From: Chloroflexales bacterium
GTDB lineage: Bacteria; Chloroflexota; Chloroflexia; Chloroflexales; Chloroflexaceae
NCBI GenBank assembly: GCA_013336035.1
Contig: JAAXUL010000433.1
Location: 1 to 6,801 of the forward strand
DNA: 6,801 nt
Direction of reading: 5' to 3'
The notes under the pieces were generated by a model. It was given only the letters and a program-made list of their open reading frames with translations, made no database searches and had not been told where the DNA came from. Positions 1 to 6,204 of the stretch are shown here, piece by piece (within the stretch, counting starts at the first letter, position 1; the number at the start of each line of letters is the position of its first letter). The position numbers and the translations under genes are program-made.

Positions 1-1500
1 GGTGTAGCCAGGGGCCGCGCCCGAGTGGTAGGCGCTCACGCGGGCCTGCACGGCCGAGTCCAGCGTGAGCGTATCGCTGAGGGCCTGGGCCTGGGTCGCC
101 CCGGCGGCGCGCACCTGCGTGAACAGGGCCGCCTCGGCGCAGCGCGCGGGGTCGGCCAGGGTTGGCGCGGGCACGCTGATCGTCTCGGCGAAGGGCTGCC
201 AGGGGTCGGCGTCGGTCGGGGGCGCGCCCCAGCGGTAGCGCAGCTCTGTGGGCGCCCCGGCCACCTCGCTAAAGCTGACGGCCAGGGCCGTGCCGCGCGC
301 CCGCGCGGCGCCCCGCTCGATTAGCGGGCGGGCGCTCACCGCCGGGGCCCCGCTCAGGCCCGCGCTGAAGCGGTAGTGGCGCAGGCCCACCCTGGTGCCG
401 ACAAAGACCTCGCTGGCCGCGTGGGCGTAGCCGGCGCCGCCCGTGCCGATCGCCCCCGCGCCGTAGGCGTTGAAGATGACGCCCCCGGCAGAGGGCGCCG
501 CCACCGGCGACGACCAGGCGCCCGGCGCCGGCTTCACGGCGTACCAGAGCTGGTAGCCGTCGCCGGCGGCGGCCGTCCAGAGCATATGCAGGTTCCCGCC
601 GGAGTCGGCGCTCAGGCTCACCCGCCCCGCCACCCTGCCTGAGATCAGGCGGGCGGGCTGGTAGCTGCCATCGGTCTGCCGCTCCGCGTAGAAGACCCCG
701 GCGCCGCCGCCCGTCTCGGCGACGCCGCGCCAGGCCACGAGCAGGCGCCCGTCGGGGGTGAAGCTCAGGCTCGGGTCGGCGTAGTCGCCGCTCAGGCTGC
801 TCAGGCGCGTGCGGGCGAAGTCCGCCCCGCCCCATGTGGCGACATAGACCTGGAGCCGGTCCGACTCGCCGACCGTGTAGGCCGCCGCCAGGCTGCCGCT
901 CGGCCCTGCGACTATGGACGCGGCGTTCACCCCGGCCTGCGCCGAGAGCGCGGTCAGGTTGCCCCAGGTCAGGCCGCCGTCGGTAGAGCGCCTGTAGACG
1001 AAGGGCTGGTCCGGGTTGCGCCACACGACGAAGATCGCCCCGTCGCTGGCGACGGCGAGCTCGGGGTGGACGGGGAACGGCTGGCCGCTGACGACGGTGT
1101 GCGCGGGGCCCCAGTCGGCGCCAGTACGCTTGCTGCGCATGTAGATGGCGCGCTGCGGCTGGTTCACCCAGGCGTAGAACAGGGCGCCGCCTGGGCCTAC
1201 GGCGATGCTCGCCGTCGAGTAGTCGGGCTGCCCCGCGGCGGGGCCCAGGGTGGTGGCGGCGCCAAAGGCCGGCGCGATGTCCTGCTTGCTCCAGTAGCTC
1301 GCGTCCGCGCGGCCGGTGTTGGCGGCCAGGTGGACCAGCGGGCCGTCTACGGCGAGGTGGGGATACTTCGTGCTTTCCGCCCCGCTCACGGCGCCCTGGG
1401 CCTCGAAGGCCGGCGCGCCGGTCTGGGCCGGCGCGGGGGCCACGGCGGACCCAAGGGCGAGCAGGCAGAGGCAGGCGATGAGCAAACGACGGGGCTGCAT
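1..1500 (-). CDS. Secreted Asp-box (BNR/sialidase-like) beta-propeller protein, partial (N-terminal 500 residues)
   Basis: An uninterrupted reading frame runs from an ATG at 1500-1498 to the left edge, giving 500 residues without a stop. A Shine-Dalgarno GAGGA (complement of 1506-1510) lies 5 nt before the ATG. Residues 1-25 look like a Sec signal peptide: Arg4-Arg5, a hydrophobic core at 6-20, and a likely cut after Ala-Pro-Ala (25). A canonical Asp-box S-T-D-G-G-L-T-W sits at residues 172-179, with a degenerate one at 123-130. Blade-like strand motifs (Gly-x-Leu/Ile followed by hydrophobics and an aromatic) recur near Gly53, 105, 154, 202, 251 and 302, with a possible seventh at about 355. 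Residues about 404-482 (Y-R-W, W-Q-P-F, T-L-T-L-D) resemble Ig/Fn3-like modules of surface proteins. Family knowledge: such propellers occur in sialidases and in many non-enzymatic exoproteins. No full sialidase active site (Arg triad, FRIP motif) is recognisable, so enzymatic activity is not claimed. The C-terminus and any anchor lie outside the window. Confidence 0.82.
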   Translation of the reverse strand, partial: MQPRRLLIACLCLLALGSAVAPAPAQTGAPAFEAQGAVSGAESTKYPHLAVDGPLVHLAANTGRADASYWSKQDIAPAFGAATTLGPAAGQPDYSTASIAVGPGGALFYAWVNQPQRAIYMRSKRTGADWGPAHTVVSGQPFPVHPELAVASDGAIFVVWRNPDQPFVYRRSTDGGLTWGNLTALSAQAGVNAASIVAGPSGSLAAAYTVGESDRLQVYVATWGGADFARTRLSSLSGDYADPSLSFTPDGRLLVAWRGVAETGGGAGVFYAERQTDGSYQPARLISGRVAGRVSLSADSGGNLHMLWTAAAGDGYQLWYAVKPAPGAWSSPVAAPSAGGVIFNAYGAGAIGTGGAGYAHAASEVFVGTRVGLRHYRFSAGLSGAPAVSARPLIERGAARARGTALAVSFSEVAGAPTELRYRWGAPPTDADPWQPFAETISVPAPTLADPARCAEAALFTQVRAAGATQAQALSDTLTLDSAVQARVSAYHSGAAPGYT

Positions 1501-1695
1501 AGGGGTCCTCGGTGCTGTGCCAGGCGGCGCTCGGGACGTCTGCAATTGAACCGCGCCGGCCCGGCCCCGAGATGCGCCGCGGCGCCCGCCAGAAGGGGCA
1601 GGGCGCGGCGCCCGATGGTACTGGCGGCAGAGAGGACGGATAGGGGGGCCGGCGGGCGTATCCTGGCCGCCCGCCGCAGGCTGTCCGCCGGCGAT
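1501..1695. other. Divergent intergenic region with GC-rich palindromes
   Basis: Together with the promoter and leader to its right, this separates the leftward propeller gene from the rightward metal-transport operon. I see no convincing gene. It holds a 12-bp palindrome GCGCCGCGGCGC at 1574-1585, GGGCGC-G-GCGCCC at 1601-1613, and a 9-bp stem at 1650-1658/1668-1676. In DNA this rich in G+C, short palindromes are expected by chance, so only the 9-bp stem gets its own entry. No clear -35/-10 pair was found for the leftward gene. Confidence 0.6.
1650..1676. repeat. Inverted repeat (9-bp stem, 9-nt loop) upstream of the transporter promoter
   Basis: CGGCGGGCG at 1650-1658 pairs perfectly with CGCCCGCCG at 1668-1676 around a 9-nt loop. 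It ends 19 nt before the -35 box of the rightward promoter. It could be a protein-binding site, part of the leftward gene's leader, or chance. No T-run follows on either strand, so it is not a standard intrinsic terminator. Confidence 0.4.
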
Positions 1696-1724
1696 TTGAC
1701 AAGCCCCATCCCCGATGAGATAAT
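1696..1724 (+). promoter_or_regulatory. Sigma70-type promoter for the metal ABC operon
   Basis: A perfect -35 TTGACA (1696-1701) and a -10 GATAAT (1719-1724) are separated by exactly 17 nt, pointing at the binding-protein gene. Transcription should start near 1731, giving a leader of about 50 nt before the preferred ATG at 1781. This is the closest match to consensus seen in the window. Small dyads overlap the -10 and the predicted start site (see the next entry), so regulation by a metal-responsive repressor is plausible but not shown. Confidence 0.72.
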
Positions 1725-1738
1725 GTCTCGGTGACACC
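1717..1738. promoter_or_regulatory. Candidate operator dyads at the operon's -10/+1 region
   Basis: Three short dyads overlap here: GAGA-TAATG-TCTC (1717-1729), TGTC-TCGGT-GACA (1724-1736) and GGTG-A-CACC (1730-1738). The position over the -10 and start site is where a Zur, MntR/DtxR or Fur repressor would block transcription. The sequences do not match a Zur, MntR or Fur consensus I know, so this is a positional inference only. Confidence 0.3.
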
Positions 1739-1768
1739 ACGTATCAATTACAGGCAATGAGAGGTAAT

Positions 1769-1774
1769 AAGGAG
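1769..1774 (+). promoter_or_regulatory. Shine-Dalgarno AAGGAG that sets the start of the binding protein
   Basis: AAGGAG lies 6 nt before the ATG at 1781. The alternative in-frame ATG at 1757 lies upstream of this site and has no comparable ribosome-binding sequence. This favours the shorter protein. Confidence 0.75.
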
Positions 1775-1780
1775 CGGGGG

Positions 1781-2734
1781 ATGCTACTGAAAGCTATGCT
1801 GCCGCTGGTAGTCGCGGCGGCGTTGATGCTGGGGGCCTGCGGGCAGACGCCCGCCGCGCAAAGCCCCGCGCCCGCCGGGCCGGCCGCCCAGGCGGCGAGC
1901 CAGCCGATCAAGGTGGTGGCGAGCACCAGCATCATCGGCGATGTGGTCAGCCAGATCGGCGGCGATAGGGTGGCGGTGAGCACCCTGGTGCCGATCGGCG
2001 GCGACGCCCACAGCTTCGCCCCCAGCCCCCAGGACATCGCCCGGGTCACCGAGGCCCAGGTGGTGTTCGTGAGCGGCGCTGGCTACGAGGAGTTCCTCAC
2101 TAGCCTGCTAGAGAGCGCCGGCGGCCAGGCCGAGCTGGTCGAGCTGTCGAAGGGCATCACCCTGCGCGCGCTTGCCGAGGGCGAGGCCCACGCCGACGAG
2201 CACGGCGGCCGCGACCCCCACACCTGGACCGACCCCGCCAATGTGAAGTACTGGACAGCGGCCATCGCCGAGACGCTGGGCCGCCTCGACAGCGCCAACG
2301 CCCGCCTGTACCAGGAGAACGCGACGCGCTATAATGTACAGCTCGACGACCTAGGGGCCTGGATCGGCGAGCAGTTCGCCCAGGTGCCCGAGGAGCGACG
2401 CCTGCTGGTGACCGACCACGCCGTCTTCGGCTATATGGCCGACCGCTACGGCCTCAAGCAGGTGGGCACCCTCCTGCCCGGCTACAGCTCCTCGGCCGAG
2501 GCGTCGGCCCAGGATCTGGCGGCGCTCCAGGAGAAGATCAAGGATCTGGGGGTGCGGGTGATCTTCGTCGGCAGCGTGGTCAACGAGAACCTGGCCCGGC
2601 AGATCGCCAACGATACCGGCACACAGCTCGTCACCGTGCTGACCGAGTCGCTCACCCCGGCGGGCGGTGTCGGCCCGACCTATATCGAGTATATGCGCCA
2701 CAATGTGACCGCAATGGCCGAGGCGCTGCGCTAA
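1781..2734 (+). CDS. Zn/Mn ABC transporter substrate-binding lipoprotein (ZnuA/TroA family, cluster A-I)
   Basis: This 317-residue protein is predicted to be lipid-anchored on the outer face of the membrane. It captures a divalent metal and delivers it to the permease encoded two genes downstream. The N-terminus (M-L-L-K, hydrophobic stretch, lipobox L-G-A-C) gives a mature Cys20, followed by an Ala/Pro/Gln-rich linker to about residue 42. Family motifs: D-A-H-S-F with His77, D-P-H-T-W-T-D-P-A-N with His147, T-D-H-A-V-F-G-Y with His213, and T-E-S-L with Glu289 where family members usually carry Asp. A third His ligand is typical of ZnuA/TroA; PsaA/MntA proteins have Glu there. The His/acid loop before His147 is short (His137, His141), unlike the long His-rich loop of dedicated ZnuA proteins. 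Zn or Mn specificity is therefore unresolved. Length is close to TroA/PsaA (about 310). An in-frame ATG at 1757 would add 8 residues but lacks a ribosome-binding site. Confidence 0.9.
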   Translation: MLLKAMLPLVVAAALMLGACGQTPAAQSPAPAGPAAQAASQPIKVVASTSIIGDVVSQIGGDRVAVSTLVPIGGDAHSFAPSPQDIARVTEAQVVFVSGAGYEEFLTSLLESAGGQAELVELSKGITLRALAEGEAHADEHGGRDPHTWTDPANVKYWTAAIAETLGRLDSANARLYQENATRYNVQLDDLGAWIGEQFAQVPEERRLLVTDHAVFGYMADRYGLKQVGTLLPGYSSSAEASAQDLAALQEKIKDLGVRVIFVGSVVNENLARQIANDTGTQLVTVLTESLTPAGGVGPTYIEYMRHNVTAMAEALR

Positions 2735-2735
2735 T

Positions 2736-2751
2736 TCCGCCCCCCGGCGGA
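2736..2751 (+). repeat. Intercistronic hairpin between binding protein and ATPase genes
   Basis: TCCGCC (2736-2741) pairs with GGCGGA (2746-2751) around a CCCC loop, immediately after the TAA of the binding-protein gene. There is no T-run, so it is more likely an mRNA-stability or attenuation element than a terminator. Such elements often keep binding-protein transcripts more abundant than downstream ATPase and permease messages. The effect here is inferred. Confidence 0.4.
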
Positions 2752-2769
2752 GTCAGGGAACCAAAGGTT

Positions 2770-3600
2770 ATGGCACTCCAGAGAGTCATCAGGGCCGCGG
2801 GCCCGCCCCCCCCGGCCCTGAGCACGGCACCCACCGTGGCCCTCGAGCTAGAGCGGCTCACGGTTCGCTACGAGAGCAGCGTGGCCCTCGACGGGGTCAC
2901 CTGCGCGATCTACCAGGGCGAGCAGGTGGCGGTGGTCGGCCCCAACGGCGCCGGCAAGAGCACGCTCTTCAAGGCTATCGTGGGGCTGCTCAAGCTAAGC
3001 GCGGGCGCTGTCCGCTGCTTCGGCGCGCCCGAGGCCGTCCCCGGCCTGATCGCCTACCTGCCCCAGCGCAGCATGGTCGACTGGCGCTTCCCCGTCAGCG
3101 TCGCCGACGTGGTTATGATGGGCCGCGTCGGGCGCGTCGGCCTCTTCCGACGCCCCGGCGCCCGCGACCGCGCCCTCGTGGCCGAGGCCCTCGACCTGGT
3201 GAAGATGCGCCACCTGGCCCGCCGCCAGATCAGCGAGCTCTCGGGCGGCCAGCAGCAGCGCGTCTTCCTGGCCCGCGCCCTCGCCCAGGAGGCCCGCATC
3301 CTGCTGATGGACGAGCCGCTCACCGGCCTCGATGTGGGCTCCCAGGATATGCTCTTCCAGGTGATGGAGGATCTGCGCGGGCGCGATGTGACTATCCTCA
3401 CCGCCCTCCACGACCTGCAGCTGGCCGCGCGCCACTTCGACCGCGTGATGCTGCTCAACCGGCGCCTGGTCGGCATCGGCCCCGCCGCCGAGGTCTTCGC
3501 CCCCAACCGCCTCGTCGAGGCCTACGGGAGCCACCTGCACCTCACGGTGACCAGGGAGGGCATCCTGACCGTCGCCGACACCTGCTGCGAGCACGAGTGA
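2770..3600 (+). CDS. Metal ABC transporter ATP-binding protein (ZnuC/TroB/MntB type)
   Basis: This cytoplasmic ATPase of 276 residues powers the metal importer. Motifs in order: Walker A G-P-N-G-A-G-K-S-T (57-65), Q-loop Gln99, signature L-S-G-G-Q-Q-Q-R (157-164), Walker B I-L-L-M-D-E-P (177-183), D-loop G-L-D (186-188) and H-loop His214. The segment around 103-124 (V-D-W-R-F-P, then V-V-M-M-G-R) is typical of Zn/Mn-family ATPases. It starts 35 nt after the binding protein and its TGA overlaps the GTG of the permease. Ribosome-binding sequence is weak: AGGGA at 2755-2759, or AAAGG only 2 nt away. The first 22 residues are a Pro/Ala-rich extension that contains rare Arg codons AGA and AGG and a C8 run. 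A GTG at 2836 would remove them but has no ribosome-binding site. The C-terminus ends Cys-Cys-Glu-His-Glu, a possible metal-binding tail. Confidence 0.93.
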   Translation: MALQRVIRAAGPPPPALSTAPTVALELERLTVRYESSVALDGVTCAIYQGEQVAVVGPNGAGKSTLFKAIVGLLKLSAGAVRCFGAPEAVPGLIAYLPQRSMVDWRFPVSVADVVMMGRVGRVGLFRRPGARDRALVAEALDLVKMRHLARRQISELSGGQQQRVFLARALAQEARILLMDEPLTGLDVGSQDMLFQVMEDLRGRDVTILTALHDLQLAARHFDRVMLLNRRLVGIGPAAEVFAPNRLVEAYGSHLHLTVTREGILTVADTCCEHE

Positions 3601-4466
3601 GCATGCTCGAGTTTCTCTCTACCCCCCTGGCCTACCCGTTTATGGTGCGCGGGCTCATCGCCGCGCTGATCGTGGGCGTGGTCTGCGCCGTGGTGGGCAC
3701 CTATGTGGTGCTGCGGGGCATGGCCTTCTTCGGCGACGCCCTGGCCCACACTATCCTGCCCGGCATCGCGGGCGGCTACCTGATAAGCGGCGGCGACCGC
3801 GGCGCCCTCTTCTGGTGGGCCCTGGCTACCGCGATCGCTAGCGCCCTCGGCATCGGCGCGATCAGCCGCGGGACGAAGCTGCGCGAGGATACCGCCATCG
3901 GCATCGTCTTCGCCGGCATGTTCGCCCTCGGCATCGCTATGATCTCTACGGTGGGCAGCTACTCGGTAGACCTGACCCACTTCCTCTTCGGCGATGTGCT
4001 CGGCGTGAGCGCGGGCGACCTGGCGCGCAGCGCCGTCTTCGGCGGCGCCATCCTGCTGACCATCGTCCTGCTCTACAAAGAGTTTATGGTCCTGGCCTTC
4101 GACCCGGTGCTGGCCCAGACCCTGCGGCTGCCGGTGCAGCCCCTCGAGTATCTGCTGCTGGCCCTGATCGCCGTGGCGATCGTGGTCTCGATCCAGACGG
4201 TGGGCGTGGCCCTGATGCTGGCGGTGCTGGTCACGCCAGCGGCCACGGCGTCGCTGCTGACCCGGCGCTTGCACTGGATGATGCTGATCGCCGCTCTGAT
4301 CGCCGCTCTCTCGGCGGTCGCGGGGCTCTACCTCTCGTACTACCTCGGGATCGCCTCGGGCGCGGCCATCGTCCTCACCTGTACCGCCGCCTTCCTCGTC
4401 ACCTGGGGGCTCACCCGTCTGCGCGCCGCCACCCGGCCCGCCCCGGCGCCCGAGCCCGCCGCGTAG
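3597..4466 (+). CDS. Metal ABC transporter permease (ABC-3 family, ZnuB/TroC/MntC type)
   Basis: This integral membrane protein of 289 residues forms, probably as a homodimer, the metal channel of the importer. It is strongly hydrophobic, with about eight or nine membrane segments (for example 16-38, 70-90, 99-117, 143-160, 184-222, 228-250, 253-274). Family motifs: G-D-A-L-A-H-T-I-L-P-G (46-56), E-D-T-A-I-G-I-V-F-A-G-M-F-A-L-G (97-112) and G-V-A-L-M-L-A-V-L-V-T-P-A-A (203-216). The loop at about 162-180 (E-F-M-V-L-A-F-D-P) matches the cytoplasmic segment that contacts the ATPase. The GTG start at 3597 overlaps the ATPase stop as GTGA, implying translational coupling. An ATG at 3603 is an alternative start. 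The tail (274-289) is Pro/Ala-rich. A perfect 12-bp tandem duplication lies in the segment at 230-237. Confidence 0.92.
   Translation: MSMLEFLSTPLAYPFMVRGLIAALIVGVVCAVVGTYVVLRGMAFFGDALAHTILPGIAGGYLISGGDRGALFWWALATAIASALGIGAISRGTKLREDTAIGIVFAGMFALGIAMISTVGSYSVDLTHFLFGDVLGVSAGDLARSAVFGGAILLTIVLLYKEFMVLAFDPVLAQTLRLPVQPLEYLLLALIAVAIVVSIQTVGVALMLAVLVTPAATASLLTRRLHWMMLIAALIAALSAVAGLYLSYYLGIASGAAIVLTCTAAFLVTWGLTRLRAATRPAPAPEPAA
4284..4307 (+). repeat. Perfect 2 x 12-bp tandem repeat inside the permease gene
   Basis: CTGATCGCCGCT occurs twice back to back, in frame, encoding Leu-Ile-Ala-Ala twice (residues 230-237) in a predicted membrane helix. A change in copy number would lengthen or shorten the helix by about one turn without a frameshift. 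Confidence 0.8.
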
Positions 4467-4482
4467 GCCCTTATCGGCCCTC

Positions 4483-4517
4483 GCCCCCTCTCCTGTGGAC
4501 ATAACGGGAGAGGGGGC
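4483..4517. terminator. Strong bidirectional hairpin between convergent genes
   Basis: GCCCCCTCTCC (4483-4493) pairs perfectly over 11 bp with GGAGAGGGGGC (4507-4517). Three further inner pairs (one G-U) leave a 7-nt loop. It begins 16 nt after the permease stop and ends 25 nt before the glucosidase stop on the other strand, so it can serve both converging transcripts. Neither strand has a T-run after the stem. It is therefore either a non-canonical terminator or an mRNA 3'-end stability structure. Confidence 0.6.
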
Positions 4518-4542
4518 TCAGGTGCGTGGGCCAGCTCCCGCC

Positions 4543-6138
<1,596 letters not shown>

Positions 6139-6144
6139 GGCCGC

Positions 6145-6170
6145 ATTATACCCTGCGGCAGGGGTATAAT
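6145..6170. promoter_or_regulatory. Overlapping divergent promoters forming one palindrome
   Basis: ATTATACCC at 6145-6153 and GGGTATAAT at 6162-6170 are inverted copies. The inner CCCTGC-G-GCAGGG (6151-6163) is also a perfect dyad, so the 26 bp form an imperfect palindrome with one extra G. The left arm read on the minus strand is TATAAT, 6 nt before the glucosidase ATG. The right arm is TATAAT for the plus strand, about 7 nt before a predicted start near 6177. Each -10 falls where the opposite promoter's -35 would lie (TGGATT for the leftward gene, nothing clear for the rightward one). The two polymerases should therefore exclude each other. Confidence 0.65.
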
Positions 6171-6184
6171 CCACGCGAGCGTGG
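6171..6184. repeat. 14-bp dyad at the predicted start site of the threonine ammonia-lyase gene
   Basis: CCACGC (6171-6176) and GCGTGG (6179-6184) are perfect inverted arms around GA, directly after the rightward TATAAT box and centred on the predicted +1. It could be a repressor operator or a short hairpin at the 5' end of the mRNA. No known regulator consensus is recognised. Confidence 0.4.
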
Positions 6185-6204
6185 AGAGTAGAGGAGCTTC
6201 GGCT

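Noticed and set aside
1574..1613. Palindromes GCGCCGCGGCGC and GGGCGC-G-GCGCCC as regulator sites
   Set aside because: They are made only of G and C, so such dyads are expected by chance in this composition, and they are not placed relative to a recognisable promoter.
269..1747. A 492-residue open frame on the minus strand
   Set aside because: It is out of frame with the propeller gene. Its translation is Arg/Pro/Gly-rich low-complexity text typical of shifted frames in GC-rich DNA, while the frame starting at 1500 has a signal peptide, an Asp-box and periodic motifs.
1725..1780. Riboswitch in the leader of the metal operon
   Set aside because: The predicted leader is only about 50 nt and shows just short dyads, with no structure resembling a manganese or other metal riboswitch.
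2806..2813. C8 tract as a phase-variation switch
   Set aside because: A single 8-base run in very GC-rich DNA is not enough evidence. It is noted only as a possible slippage or sequencing-error site.
3522..4502. A 326-residue His/Gly/Asp-rich frame on the minus strand that could look like a metal-binding protein
   Set aside because: It lies entirely antisense to the permease and the end of the ATPase gene. The His and Gln content reflects complements of common GTG, CTG and ATG codons.
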